A stretch of DNA of 64,000 bases from CAIYUC01 sp963682005 (GCA_963682005.1 OY820914.1:3968001-4032000); one strand, 5' to 3'. Shown: positions 25,382 to 35,101, counted from the first letter of the stretch. The notes: a model not told the origin generated them from the sequence alone. Made by a program: numbers and translations.

Positions 25382-27004
25382 TCATCTCAGCAACGTAATA
25401 TTCCCCTTCTTGAAAAACGGGTCTCCATCGGAGCAGGTTCCCCTGAGGATGTAATTAAATACACCAAGTCCCATGGTGTGGCCTTTAAAAGTGCCATCCC
25501 ATCCGTTGTCCTTATCGGTGGTTTGAAAGACAAGTTCGCCGGACCTGTCGAATACAAGCAGTTCAAAACTTTTAAATCCGCTCCCGTAAACCTTCAGTAG
25601 GTCATTCTGGCCATCACCATTGGGTGAAAAAGCCGTCGGTACATCTACTATGCACATCGGGTACTCATGGAGGAGTATGGTGTCGGAACTGGTGCAATAA
25701 TCATTTCTGACCACCACCCATACTGTTTGTTCACCTCCGGTTGTTATTACCTGGCTCGTTTCGCCGGTTGACCATAAATAGGTCGCGCCGGGGTTTCCGG
25801 CATCCAGTGTCACTGTGGTTCCATACTTCAGGTAAACATCATCACCGAATTTGACATATACCAAAGGCGGAATTGTTATAGGTTTTACGATGGTATCAAA
25901 ACAGGGGTCGGATGAACGAATAATAAGCGAAACATCGTAGGTTCCCGGGGTAGCGTAAGCATGTTGCGGGTTTTGATCATTTGACACAAAAGGGCTTCCG
26001 TCACCGAAATCCCAGACCCAACCATCGATCGTATTCTGGTTGATTGTGCTCTTGTCGGAAAATGGCACCGGAACTTCAGCGCACCGGGGCTCAAAGGAAA
26101 AGTCAGATGACAGGACGGTCGGCTGAATTGTTGCCTCGATGGTGACCTGGCATCCGTTCACAGCAGTCAGGGTGCAGCTCTCCACTGTTCCCGGAACAGG
26201 ATTGACTACCGTGATGGACTGTGTGGTGTCGCCGGTGCTCCAAAGGTATGAAAACCCCGGTGGCGCTGTAGCGGTAACCAGGTTGTTGGCCATGCAAAAC
26301 CCGACAGTCAGTTGAAGCTTTGCACAACTTGTGCAGAGGTATGCATACCCAAAATGGCCGGTTTCTTCACAATCTCGTGTCGTGAATGAAATGGTCACTG
26401 TTTCACCGACCAGGGTGGAGAGATCAAGGCCCACTGTTGTCCAATCTTTCCATACCACCGTCCCGTTTTTCGGATAGCAACTATGCCACCCGGGAAGCCC
26501 CGGCTGGGCATAGACATAGTAATAACCGCATTGCGGGTCAAAAAGCTGGCCTGCCTGGTTTTTTACCTCAATGGTAAAACTTGGCTGATGATCCGGGTCA
26601 TGACCGGGATCTTCAAGAACAACTGCGTATTTATATATAAAAAGATTGTTTTCCGGGGTTACCAGCATGGTGTAGGTCAGTACTTCTGCTTCAGCTCCCA
26701 CATTATCATTTCCTAAGCGTGCACTATAAGCCTCCCCGGGGGCGACAGTTCGTAGACTGTCACAGGCATGATGATCCAGTGTGCCCGGGCTTTTAATGAT
26801 CACATGGCGCGGGTTTGATCCTGTAGTGATAAAACCGGTATACAGGGAAGGATTGAAAAAATCGCCATAAAACCCCTCCCAGTTCGTGAAATTCCCGGCG
26901 GAGAAGTTTGAATTGGGACAATAGCTTTGACCATAGATCATTCCTCCTGAACATGCCGATAAAATCAAAATAAGTATCCAGCGCGTGAAATTGATTCTCT
27001 TCAT
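25382..27004 (-). CDS. T9SS type B (gliding-motility C-terminal domain) secreted protein with PKD domain (540 aa)
   Basis: The open frame extends to 27067, but MKRINFTRWILILILSACSGGMIYGQ at 27004 is the signal peptide. The mature protein has a choice-of-anchor-like N-terminal region, a Cys-rich middle (PCFDTI, CEETGHFGYAYLCTSC), a PKD domain (WVWDFGDGSPFVSNDQNPQH) and a gliding-motility-associated C-terminal domain (VPTAFSPNGDGQNDLLKVYG ... ELLVFDRSGELVF ... GWDGTFKG). That is the T9SS type B sorting signal. Its neighbour upstream is a PorP/SprF-like protein, the usual partner for type B cargo. Probably a large-surface adhesin or motility-associated protein. Confidence 0.92.
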   Translation of the reverse strand: MKRINFTRWILILILSACSGGMIYGQSYCPNSNFSAGNFTNWEGFYGDFFNPSLYTGFITTGSNPRHVIIKSPGTLDHHACDSLRTVAPGEAYSARLGNDNVGAEAEVLTYTMLVTPENNLFIYKYAVVLEDPGHDPDHQPSFTIEVKNQAGQLFDPQCGYYYVYAQPGLPGWHSCYPKNGTVVWKDWTTVGLDLSTLVGETVTISFTTRDCEETGHFGYAYLCTSCAKLQLTVGFCMANNLVTATAPPGFSYLWSTGDTTQSITVVNPVPGTVESCTLTAVNGCQVTIEATIQPTVLSSDFSFEPRCAEVPVPFSDKSTINQNTIDGWVWDFGDGSPFVSNDQNPQHAYATPGTYDVSLIIRSSDPCFDTIVKPITIPPLVYVKFGDDVYLKYGTTVTLDAGNPGATYLWSTGETSQVITTGGEQTVWVVVRNDYCTSSDTILLHEYPMCIVDVPTAFSPNGDGQNDLLKVYGSGFKSFELLVFDRSGELVFQTTDKDNGWDGTFKGHTMGLGVFNYILRGTCSDGDPFFKKGNITLLR

Positions 27005-27067
27005 ATTATCTGGCAGCATCAGAATATTCCTGTATGTTAAACTGTTCAAACCTGTCTTCATCTGCAA

Positions 27068-28063
27068 TTAATAAAACCTGAAATTATCGCATCGGTACCC
27101 TTTTGATTTAATGCTGAATGTCTTTTGAAGGGATACTTCAAATCCTCCCTGGAAATTCGATGCTTTATTCAGCCTGGAAACATTTATGTCGTAACTGAAA
27201 AGGAGGCTGTACCGCTGATAATCCAGGCCGATCATGGGAATAAGATCCCTGTTAAACCTGTACCATAACCCCGAACACAGGCGGAGATCACTTTTTCCAT
27301 AATGCAGATTTCCCCCGAACATTAATTCTGTCAGCCCATTCATCAGGATGAACTCGACTCCTGATTTTAAATACCACTGATCATTCAGTTGGAGATTGGC
27401 GTTTCCGTGGGCGATCCATTTCCAGCCTAACCTATCTGTGCCATCGTAAAAAGTCTCACCCGGCTTATTGATGTGATTGAGGCTTACCCCTCCGAAAATA
27501 ACAGACGTCCTGTCCGGTTTGTATGATAAGAGTATCCCGACATTCAGGTCCATGTAAAGAAAGGAGCTGGAAGTATAAGGCTCATTGCTGGAAAGTCCGG
27601 GATCGAACTGTGTTCCGTTCCATTGATTTCCAAAGACGAGTTTATCATAATCAACGCTCCTGTTCACGACACTAAGAGAAACGCCGATGGATCCGTTGAG
27701 GGTGCCGAAGCGGTTAAGCCCTTTATGGAATGCAGTCGTCAGCAAAACGGATGTTTTTTGAAGCATCCCATTTCCCGCACGGTCATTGTACAACGCACAT
27801 CCGGCCCCAAACCAGTTATCATGCAAAAATCCGGGCTGGATGACGCCGTCAAACATTGCTGAATAAGTCTGATAAGGAGTGGAAACGGAGGCCCCCTGGT
27901 TCCTGTAAATAAGCCCTGCTCTGAGCTTGTCATCAAAAAATCCTGTTAATGCTGGGTTTTCGAGGATAGCAGAGGCTGAGAACTGCGAAAAATGAATATC
28001 CTGTCCGGCGATCTGAACAATGGATATATAAAAAAGAAGAAACAGAAGTATCCGGTTCTTCAT
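27068..28063 (-). CDS. PorP/SprF-family type IX secretion membrane protein (331 aa)
   Basis: Starting at 28063 gives the signal peptide MKNRILLFLLFYISIVQIAGQ. The mature N-terminus DIHFSQFSASAILENPALTG is the PorP/SprF signature (QDPxFSQFY...NPAxTG), followed by repeated outer-membrane beta-barrel strands. In Bacteroidota SprF-like proteins are encoded beside type B cargo and are needed for its secretion or anchoring. Here the cargo gene starts 63 bp downstream, so the two form a cargo-partner pair. Confidence 0.92.
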   Translation of the reverse strand: MKNRILLFLLFYISIVQIAGQDIHFSQFSASAILENPALTGFFDDKLRAGLIYRNQGASVSTPYQTYSAMFDGVIQPGFLHDNWFGAGCALYNDRAGNGMLQKTSVLLTTAFHKGLNRFGTLNGSIGVSLSVVNRSVDYDKLVFGNQWNGTQFDPGLSSNEPYTSSSFLYMDLNVGILLSYKPDRTSVIFGGVSLNHINKPGETFYDGTDRLGWKWIAHGNANLQLNDQWYLKSGVEFILMNGLTELMFGGNLHYGKSDLRLCSGLWYRFNRDLIPMIGLDYQRYSLLFSYDINVSRLNKASNFQGGFEVSLQKTFSIKSKGYRCDNFRFY

Positions 28064-28400
28064 ACGGTAGTGTTTGAACCCTGAAATGACAAGGAAAACA
28101 ATATTTTCAACGTTTCGATTTGCATCAAACAGGTAATTCAACACAAATCGTCAGAATATTCTTCGCATTTCAGGTATAGTAAAGATATAGATAATTTCAA
28201 TACGAGAACATTCTCTAATTAAAAATGGTTCATCGCAATAATGCGAACTTAAGTTCGTACCCACCCCGACCTTCGGTCTTCCCCTCCCTACTGGTAGGGA
28301 GGGGATTGAGGGGTGGGTATGCAGAGAGCGGAGACCCGCCTCGTATCATCCCTGCCGGCAGGAAAGCGAAATGCTTACGAAAAGAACGATTGAAAAACGA
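28064..28400. other. 337-bp spacer with large hairpin element
   Basis: It separates two minus-strand genes. It contains TGCGAACTTAAGTTCGTA, a near-perfect palindrome around 28243-28259, the nested hairpin element at 28258-28319, and CCTGCCGGCAGG at 28350-28361. No coding gene is supported. Confidence 0.6.
28258..28319. repeat. Nested hairpin element (CCCCTCCCTAC family), copy 1
   Basis: Outer arms TACCCACCCC (28258-28267) and GGGGTGGGTA (28310-28319); inner arms CCCCTCCCTAC (28281-28291) and GTAGGGAGGGG (28294-28304); a small GACC-TTC-GGTC hairpin between. It lies about 80 bp past the stop of the cohesin-like gene and could terminate its transcript. The CGACCTTCGGTCTxCCCCTC block recurs in reverse at 57657-57722. 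Confidence 0.75.
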
Positions 28401-30473
28401 TTAATTCACTATCTCGATTTTCTTTCTGAAGGAAAAGTGGTCGCTTGTGATAACGAGGATATAAATCCCGCGCTGACAATACCCAAGGTCAACTTTTAAT
28501 TCATCCTTGTCATCAGGGGTCAGATCATTCTTTTGAAGCACGGTTGCCCCGATGTTGTTGAGGATGATCAGACTGAATTTCCTCTCCGGAAAGTCCCTCA
28601 GACTGATCGTAAACGTTCCGGAACCCGGATTTGGAAAGACCTGGATGTTTCCTGAATGGGAAATATTTTCGCTGCCTGTTGTATTATCGGCAAACGTCAG
28701 TTTTTCTTCAGACCAGGAGGAGGCACCGCAATTATTGATGGCCTGTACTTTTATGTATGCATTCCCCAGGAAAGCAGGATTCCAGTTCACCGTCCCTGTT
28801 GTGGTGGTGCCGGAAATGGCACCTGCAGATGTGGGGCTGAGCGACCAGAGGTAGGAAAGTGCGGATGGTTGGTCGGAAATGGTATATATTGATGAAATGA
28901 CCGTTTTAAGATCAACTGTATCCGGACCGGCAGGCTTGCCTGGTATTTCGGGAAGAGGCATTGCAATGATCTCAACGGAATCGTGAACCGTCGAGCTGCC
29001 ATCATTGACTACGACCCTGTAAGTGGTGGACAGAATAGGTGTGGCAACAGGATTCGGGAGGGTTGATGTAAATCCCGGTGGGTTGGATGTCCATGAAAAG
29101 GTATTCGATCCGGTACCCCCCGAAACAAGCGCCATCAGCTGAACCGGATTGCCCGAGCAGACCGGGTTTGGATCACCGGTGGCATCCACAGATAAAGGGC
29201 CTCCGGAAACAGTGACAAGCACCTGGTCGTTACTGATGCAGCCACTGGCCTGGTCAGTGACAGTGAGTGTAAACAAGACTGTTGATGTCAGGTTGATGGT
29301 TGTTGCATTTTGAACATTCGGATTGACCAGCAGTGCGGCAGGTTCCCAGTGCCAGCTGTAATTACCCGATCCGCCGGTGGCCGATCCGTTCAACGTAACA
29401 GAACCCCCGTATCCAACCGACTGATCATTCCCTGCGCTGGCTGCTGGTGCCGATGCTGCCGTTACGGCAAGTACAGAAGGGACTGAACTGCCGCAATTAT
29501 TCCCGGCATTGACCGATACGTTCCCGTTTACCTGACCTACATTCACCGTAATTGAAGTGGTATTCTGACCAAGGCTGATGTTCCAGTCTGAAGGAACGCT
29601 CCATGTATAGCTGGTTGCATTCGGCACGGGTTGTATCGAATACACAATTCCGCTGGAACCCCTGCAGGGACTTGTCGGTCCTGAAATCGCACCTGTCGCG
29701 CCGGGTAAAGGATTCATCGTAACAACCATGCAGGATATGGCCCCGTTCCCGCAGATGTTCTGACCTAAAACACAAATATTTCCTGAAGCAGCGGTGGGAG
29801 AGAAATTGATGGTTACCTGATTTGTGCTTCCTCCGCTGACAATGGATGCACCCGGAGGAATCGTCCAGATATAGGTTGCCGCATTCGGGATGGGTGCTAC
29901 GGTATAGGTTACATTGCTGGTTCCCTGGCAGACGGTGCCCGGGCCGATGATCATCCCTGCCGGACCAGGAGCTGTGTTCGTCACAATAGCATCATGATAG
30001 TATGTGGAGGAAGGCGAATCATTCAGTACGGCGCCCGAGCCATTGGCATATTCACATTCTGATCCGCCACTTGAACTGTTATTGAATGAAAGGACAGGGT
30101 TTCCGCCGGTAAGGACAAAACTCAGTGTAGCCAGCACACTGCCATTGGGCATGGTTACGCCCGGAATGCCAGACCAGGAGATCATCACCTTGTTGAGTCC
30201 GGATGACACCGGAACCATATTAAGTAATGCTCCACCGAGCGATGGAGAAACAAATGAAGCGGGATAATCATTGAAGGTCATCAGGTCGGGATTGTAATCC
30301 ATTCGCAATGAAACCGCACCGATATTTGTGAAATTATCCACCGTGAGATTTATGGTGATGGTGGAACCGGGGCAGGCGGAAACGTTTGAGAGGGTCGAAA
30401 TGGGGGCGTTGTCGGCCGAAAGGCTGACTGACAAACTCATCAAACCTATGATCAAAATCAGTATCCTGTTCAT
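28401..30473 (-). CDS. T9SS type A secreted protein with cohesin-like domain and Ig/PKD-like repeats (690 aa)
   Basis: The ATG at 30473 opens the signal peptide MNRILILIIGLMSLSVSLSA. Residues about 25-160 (CPGSTITINLTVDNFTNIGA, LRMDYNPDLMTFNDYP, VMISWSGIPGVTMPNGSVLA, TLSFVLTGGN) follow the type I cohesin pattern. Then come several Ig/PKD-like modules beginning with CQGTSNVTYTVAPIPNATYI-type strands and CSGNPVQL. The tail NIQVFPNPGSGTFTISL ... RGIYILVITSD ... KIEIVN is a T9SS type A domain. Cohesin modules bind dockerins, but no dockerin gene is visible in the window. Likely a surface or scaffold protein. Confidence 0.88.
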   Translation of the reverse strand: MNRILILIIGLMSLSVSLSADNAPISTLSNVSACPGSTITINLTVDNFTNIGAVSLRMDYNPDLMTFNDYPASFVSPSLGGALLNMVPVSSGLNKVMISWSGIPGVTMPNGSVLATLSFVLTGGNPVLSFNNSSSGGSECEYANGSGAVLNDSPSSTYYHDAIVTNTAPGPAGMIIGPGTVCQGTSNVTYTVAPIPNAATYIWTIPPGASIVSGGSTNQVTINFSPTAASGNICVLGQNICGNGAISCMVVTMNPLPGATGAISGPTSPCRGSSGIVYSIQPVPNATSYTWSVPSDWNISLGQNTTSITVNVGQVNGNVSVNAGNNCGSSVPSVLAVTAASAPAASAGNDQSVGYGGSVTLNGSATGGSGNYSWHWEPAALLVNPNVQNATTINLTSTVLFTLTVTDQASGCISNDQVLVTVSGGPLSVDATGDPNPVCSGNPVQLMALVSGGTGSNTFSWTSNPPGFTSTLPNPVATPILSTTYRVVVNDGSSTVHDSVEIIAMPLPEIPGKPAGPDTVDLKTVISSIYTISDQPSALSYLWSLSPTSAGAISGTTTTGTVNWNPAFLGNAYIKVQAINNCGASSWSEEKLTFADNTTGSENISHSGNIQVFPNPGSGTFTISLRDFPERKFSLIILNNIGATVLQKNDLTPDDKDELKVDLGYCQRGIYILVITSDHFSFRKKIEIVN

Positions 30474-30484
30474 CTTGGTGCTTT

Positions 30485-30612
30485 TTCTTTCACGAAGTTC
30501 CACGAAGGAGACACGGAGAACACGAAGGTGGATAATCTTCTTTAACTAAAAGATTGTGTTGATTTTCTTCGTGGATCTTCTTTTACCTTCGTGGATCTTC
30601 GTGAAATAATAA
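30485..30612. repeat. CACGAAG repeat cluster, copy 1
   Basis: TTTCACGAAGTTCCACGAAGG and AACACGAAGG on one strand are answered by CTTCGTGGATCTTC and CTTCGTGGATCTTCGTGAAA about 70 bp later, so the block is an imperfect inverted repeat. Two more clusters lie at 33778-33873 and 35348-35431. It lies in the upstream region of the cohesin-like gene. Confidence 0.7.
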
Positions 30613-30654
30613 TATTATTACGAAAATCCATTCAAAAATACGATAAAAAAGAGA

Positions 30655-30990
30655 TCAGGGCAAACCGGGAAAATTGTCTACGAATTTAACTTTGATATCC
30701 GGGAAATTTTCCACGATCTGCACTTTCAGGTCAGGAAAATTCTCGACCAGCTTCCATTCTCCGCAATCATCAGGGAAGTTCTCGACCAGCTTCACTTTCA
30801 GGTCAGGGAAATTCTCAACGATCTGCACTTTGATATCGGGAAAGTTTTCGACAATCTTGATCTTCCCGTAAAGTTTCATGCCTTTATAGGTGCATTCTTT
30901 GGTGATCTTTTCATCCGAAGGAGGAGGTGAACCGATCAGATTTGCCGTAAAAGCAAACAAGACAAGGAAAAGCTGGACTGGATAAAACAT
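30655..30990 (-). CDS. Secreted VENFPD-repeat protein (111 aa)
   Basis: MFYPVQLFLVLFAFTANLIG is a signal peptide. From about residue 44 the protein is six imperfect repeats: KIVENFPDIKVQ, IVENFPDLKVK, LVENFPDDCGEWK, LVENFPDLKVQ, IVENFPDIKVK, FVDNFPGLP. Period is 11 residues except the third repeat (13, with Cys-Gly-Glu-Trp). Alternating hydrophobic positions suggest a small beta-solenoid or stacked-strand fold. One Cys precedes the repeats (KECTYKG) and one lies inside. Similar short FPD-repeat proteins exist in other bacteria as far as I recall, without known function. It lies between two unrelated genes and seems monocistronic. Confidence 0.8.
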   Translation of the reverse strand: MFYPVQLFLVLFAFTANLIGSPPPSDEKITKECTYKGMKLYGKIKIVENFPDIKVQIVENFPDLKVKLVENFPDDCGEWKLVENFPDLKVQIVENFPDIKVKFVDNFPGLP

Positions 30991-31051
30991 GATTTATAGT
31001 TTTTTTAACATAATAGGCACCTTCCGATTTAACTGTACCCTACCCCTGCAC

Positions 31052-31076
31052 CCCCTCCCTACTAGTAGGGAAGGGG
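31052..31076. repeat. Hairpin element (CCCCTCCCTAC family), copy 2, short form
   Basis: CCCCTCCCTACTAGTAGGGA and AGGGG form a palindrome around ACTAGT, 10 bp from the stop of the transglutaminase gene. It could serve as its terminator. Confidence 0.6.
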
Positions 31077-31085
31077 TCATTCCTT

Positions 31086-33719
31086 TTATTTGATAAGACC
31101 GAGCAGATCATCACCGATCCCGATCTTATATCCTTCAGATAAATAGTTGATCTCGCCTTTTGCATTGATATAAGCGACCACCGGCAGATCGTTCCCTGAA
31201 ATCCTGCCTGTGGTACTGACAATTTTACTTAAAGGACTGGATGGAACAGTTATAAAGCTGACATTCCCCGGAAGTGAATTTGCATTCTTACGGGCAAAGT
31301 CATCTTTCTCAGCATCATTTCTGAAGAGCAAAAGAATTGTTCCTCCCTTGCTTTCAAACGTTGACTTCTTCTGAACAAGATCAGCAATGAAATGCCGTGT
31401 AGGTTCTTTCCCCGGTTCAAGCCATGCAACGATAAAGCCTTTTGAATTATCCTTCATGGGTTTGATCCCCTGAAAGATCTCTTTCCTGAATTCAGCTAGA
31501 CTGATCTTACCATACACCGGCAAAGGTGCGGGATCCTGCCTGAGTGTAATCCTCACTTCTTTCGTTTTGCCCGGCAACAGGTCAAAGAAGAGAAGATTTG
31601 CAAGCACTGTGCCGCTTTCCACCCGGTTACCTGTGACAAGCAGGTAAGGACCCGGGGCAAGACTGACTTTTGCAGGGAAGCTTTGCATTACAGGATCGAT
31701 CTCATAGTCGAGCGACCGGTAAAATCCATCCATATACTTTTCTACGGTAAAGTGAATGTAATATTCGGGTTTCTTCTTATTCGCCGGATCGTTTAAAAGA
31801 ACAAGCGTACCTTTATTAAGGACTTCCGCCTGTTGCGTTTCAAAGTATACATCGACCCATTTATTATCTTTTAAATACTGTGTAACACTTGTGGCGGTTT
31901 CCAGCCTTGCAGGGATTCCAAGACTTCGGCAAAGCGCCACGAAAAAGATATCCCTGGAATGCTTGTCAGCCACTTTCAGCTCATAAACACCGATGGGGGT
32001 GAGTGGCGTATTGTTGTAAGCCGCTTTGTCATTTATGATGATATAGGCGTTGATCCAGTCTGTGATCGTTTTAATATCCTTTTCAGCACTGCTCCGGAAT
32101 GATGAATCGAACCGCTCGCGGAACCAGGCTCTCCATGGCTTGAGGAATTCATTATCAACGCGGGGACACATGACGAAATCGACAAAGAACTTCCTATTCA
32201 ATGAGGATGGAGAATTGAAGACAGAGGATGGAATGTTATCAGCCAGGACATCGGGGGAAATATCCCGAAGGTCTTTATCAGAAAGCGAATAGAGCAGTGG
32301 GAATATCCATTGTTTCTGTTCTTCAGGTACAGATGAGATAAAGCTGATGATTTCACGCCAGTTGCCGCGGCTCTTCTGCAGGATTGTCCACAATGAATCG
32401 GGATTCAGTTTGAGGTTGTCGGCGAGACGCAGAGATTTTGCCGAATCGATGAAGGTTTGCTCATAATTCGACCGGATCCGGTCTTCAAATGCAAACCTCT
32501 TACTGTTCTGCTGCTGCAATGAATCACTGATCTTCCTGTTATCAGGAACGGTGGGAGGTGGGACAAGGTCAAAAGATTCCGTGAAATCTTTTCCGGGTTT
32601 CAATGCACAAACGATCGTTACAGTATCTGTAACTTTTACTGTAACATGCTTATAGCCGAAACTCCCTGCTTTGGAAGCCCACATGAGCAAGTCGCCCAAT
32701 CCGGTTCGGAATGAGCATAATCCGTTTTTATCTGTGTAAACCTTTGCGAGTGTGTAAAATTCCGCATAATTGTATAGCTGGAACTCAACGACGGCGCTAT
32801 CCAGAGGCTTTCCATGTTCGTCCGTGACTTTGGCAAAGATCCTTTTCGTGGTTGTGTAGTTGGAAAGGATATTGATCCTTGTAAAGCGCTCATCTTTAAA
32901 AAGGATATCCTCCGGACCCTCATAATCGCCATAAACATTGGTATTGACCAGCATGGCCCGTTTCGCCGGGGCGGAAAACCAACCCATATCCAGCACCGGT
33001 TCCGGTTCACAGGCACCTAAATAATGCCACTGGCCGTCGACCCAGGCTTCAACCCAGGCATGGTTGTCATCCACATGGGCCCAGCGGGGCGTGTAGCACT
33101 GACGGGCAGGCAGACCAACCGATCGTAAAGCGGCCACGGTAAAAGTGGATTCCTCACCGCACCTGCCATATGCCGTTTTCACAGAAGCCAGCGGAGAAGA
33201 TGTCCTGCCATCTGATCCCTTATACGTAACCTTTTCATGGCACCAGTGATTCACTTCAAGCACGGCGTCCTTCATCGGGAGATTCCTGATCCTGTTCTTC
33301 AGTTCGCCGAAGAATACCCAGCGTGAGCTGTCAAGGTTCTCATTGTTCACCCTCACCGGCAGAACGAAATGCCTGAAGATCACTTCCGGAATTGTTTTCC
33401 CCCAGGAGAAGGTATCTCTTGCAGCAAGTGATGACCTGACATTCTTCAGGAAGAAATCCCCGTTGTAATCTGCAAGATCGCTGAGGGGCATGTAGGCATA
33501 AAGGAACTGCAGGGCTTCTTTCTCTTCCAGGGTCAGTTTCCCGTCAAATACCTTGAAAAGGTCCTTTGAACGGTTTTTTGCAAGGACTTTCTGCTTTTCG
33601 AAAGCCTTTTCAACCTTCAGGCGATATTTTTCATCGGAGATGAAATGCTTTCCCCTGTTGCAGGAGGTGATTGATCCGATAAGAAGGAAAGAGAGAAAAT
33701 ATAATCCGACCTTTTTCAT
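31086..33719 (-). CDS. Transglutaminase-like lipoprotein (877 aa)
   Basis: Starting at 33719 gives MKKVGLYFLSFLLIGSITSC, a lipoprotein signal with Cys20. The transglutaminase core is near residues 170-245: GRCGEESTFTVAALRSVGLP (catalytic Cys about 187) and DDNHAWVEAWVDGQW (His about 218). An Ig-like segment (FAKVTDEHGKPLDSAVVEFQ) follows. A second, degenerate transglutaminase-like segment lies near residues 590-640 (FFVALCRSLGIPARLETATS) with no His-Trp pair of the usual kind. The family includes peptide-N-glycanase-like and protease-like enzymes; the substrate is unknown. An outer-membrane anchor fits action on extracellular protein. Confidence 0.82.
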   Translation of the reverse strand: MKKVGLYFLSFLLIGSITSCNRGKHFISDEKYRLKVEKAFEKQKVLAKNRSKDLFKVFDGKLTLEEKEALQFLYAYMPLSDLADYNGDFFLKNVRSSLAARDTFSWGKTIPEVIFRHFVLPVRVNNENLDSSRWVFFGELKNRIRNLPMKDAVLEVNHWCHEKVTYKGSDGRTSSPLASVKTAYGRCGEESTFTVAALRSVGLPARQCYTPRWAHVDDNHAWVEAWVDGQWHYLGACEPEPVLDMGWFSAPAKRAMLVNTNVYGDYEGPEDILFKDERFTRINILSNYTTTKRIFAKVTDEHGKPLDSAVVEFQLYNYAEFYTLAKVYTDKNGLCSFRTGLGDLLMWASKAGSFGYKHVTVKVTDTVTIVCALKPGKDFTESFDLVPPPTVPDNRKISDSLQQQNSKRFAFEDRIRSNYEQTFIDSAKSLRLADNLKLNPDSLWTILQKSRGNWREIISFISSVPEEQKQWIFPLLYSLSDKDLRDISPDVLADNIPSSVFNSPSSLNRKFFVDFVMCPRVDNEFLKPWRAWFRERFDSSFRSSAEKDIKTITDWINAYIIINDKAAYNNTPLTPIGVYELKVADKHSRDIFFVALCRSLGIPARLETATSVTQYLKDNKWVDVYFETQQAEVLNKGTLVLLNDPANKKKPEYYIHFTVEKYMDGFYRSLDYEIDPVMQSFPAKVSLAPGPYLLVTGNRVESGTVLANLLFFDLLPGKTKEVRITLRQDPAPLPVYGKISLAEFRKEIFQGIKPMKDNSKGFIVAWLEPGKEPTRHFIADLVQKKSTFESKGGTILLLFRNDAEKDDFARKNANSLPGNVSFITVPSSPLSKIVSTTGRISGNDLPVVAYINAKGEINYLSEGYKIGIGDDLLGLIK

Positions 33720-33777
33720 AATTTGCTGATGGATCTTCATAAACTGTTTCTTTTATTGGCAATGCCTGGAAAATTGT

Positions 33778-33873
33778 TACACGAAGTTACACGAAGGATT
33801 TCACGAAGGACACGAAGGCAAAAAATTCTTCGTGGATCTTCGTGTCTTCTCAGTGGACCTTCGTGAAAGAATC
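33778..33873. repeat. CACGAAG repeat cluster, copy 2
   Basis: TACACGAAGTTACACGAAGG and TTCACGAAGGACACGAAGG are followed by CTTCGTGGATCTTCGTG and GACCTTCGTGAAAGAATC, again an imperfect inverted repeat. It fills the 173-bp spacer between the sugar permease and the transglutaminase gene. Confidence 0.7.
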
Positions 33874-33892
33874 TTACCAATGAAGCAATGCC

Positions 33893-35101
33893 CTATGTTT
33901 TTCTTAGATTTATCAAAGCAGTAAAAGTGATGATCAACACACAGACCAACGGAACGGAGAAACCGACCAGGATCGAGGTGTTGTCTGCAACAAGCCCCAT
34001 CAATGGAGGGATAAATGCACCACCGACAATGGCAGAGATCATGAGACCGGAAAGTTCATTCGAACGGTCGGGATACTTATCAACAGTAATGGAGAAGATC
34101 AGCGGGAAGATATTGGCAAATCCTAACCCCACGAGAATAATGCCGCCATAGGCAAGCGCCTCGATCCCGAGGAACATGCAGACGATCCCGATGATGGCAA
34201 TGATCACGGTGATGACCAGGAACTTTTTCGGTGGCAGGGAACGGAGGATCAGCGCACCTGCAAACCGCCCGGCCAGGATCGGCAGGAAGAAGAGCATCCA
34301 GGCAACGAGCAGTCCGAAGTTCGTGATGCCGTACTTTTCCTTCAGCAGGATCGGAACGCCGGAACTCATCGAGACTTCAGCCCCGACATACAGGAAGATC
34401 GAGATCACCATCAGTGCGATATACCCGTTCCCCAAAAGTTTTAAGCAGGCTGACAATTTCGCAGGCTGGGAGGAAGGATCTTTCTTTTCCACGATCCGGG
34501 TCATGTAAACCCAGATCAGCGTCACCAGGATCAGGCCTGCATAAACCGGAAAAAGAACCGTCCAGTCAAAGCCCATTGTCCTGGCAAGCAGCGGTGGCAG
34601 GAGGAACCCCAGCGAAGAGCCGATGGCTTTCACAGACTGCCCCATGGAGAGGTTGCTGGAGTATTTTCCTTCGGGAGATACATCCCGCATGATAGGGTTC
34701 CCCGAGACCTGGAGAATGGTTGCACCGGCGCCAAGCATCAGGATGGCGACCAGGATCACGTAGAACTTTGAAAAGGATTCTGCCCCGAAGGTCACAGCCG
34801 GACCGTACATCCCGTTGATGATCGGGATCATGAGCCCGATGAAGGCGATGATCAGTCCCATCGTCAGCAGGTACTTCTTTCCTTTTTTATCCTGGAAGAT
34901 CCCCAACGGAACAGAGAGCAATCCGAACATGATGAAGCCCATCAGGGGCAGAAGCTGTGCCAGGAAGTTTGACAGTTGGAAGGATTCTTTTGCAAGGCCG
35001 ACCATCGGTCCTACGACGTCGCCGAAGCCCATGCAGAGGAATGCCAGGAAGATCGGAAGGGATTTCCCGGGGGTGATGCTGGTGGTTGTGGTTTTTTCCA
35101 T
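33893..35101 (-). CDS. FHS-type MFS sugar permease (402 aa)
   Basis: Twelve hydrophobic helices fit the MFS fold. FLCMGFGDVVGPMVGLAKES, LSVPLGIFQDKKGKKYLLTM, QVSGNPIMRDVSPEGKYSSN and LGFANIFPLIFSITVDKYPD resemble the fucose:H+ symporter (FucP)/glucose-galactose permease branch. Substrate specificity cannot be read, but fucose, glucose or galactose are typical. It is transcribed alone, away from the IS66 insertion 340 bp upstream. A role in uptake of sugars released by the mannosidase and GH31 enzymes is inference. Confidence 0.85.
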   Translation of the reverse strand: MEKTTTTSITPGKSLPIFLAFLCMGFGDVVGPMVGLAKESFQLSNFLAQLLPLMGFIMFGLLSVPLGIFQDKKGKKYLLTMGLIIAFIGLMIPIINGMYGPAVTFGAESFSKFYVILVAILMLGAGATILQVSGNPIMRDVSPEGKYSSNLSMGQSVKAIGSSLGFLLPPLLARTMGFDWTVLFPVYAGLILVTLIWVYMTRIVEKKDPSSQPAKLSACLKLLGNGYIALMVISIFLYVGAEVSMSSGVPILLKEKYGITNFGLLVAWMLFFLPILAGRFAGALILRSLPPKKFLVITVIIAIIGIVCMFLGIEALAYGGIILVGLGFANIFPLIFSITVDKYPDRSNELSGLMISAIVGGAFIPPLMGLVADNTSILVGFSVPLVCVLIITFTALINLRKT

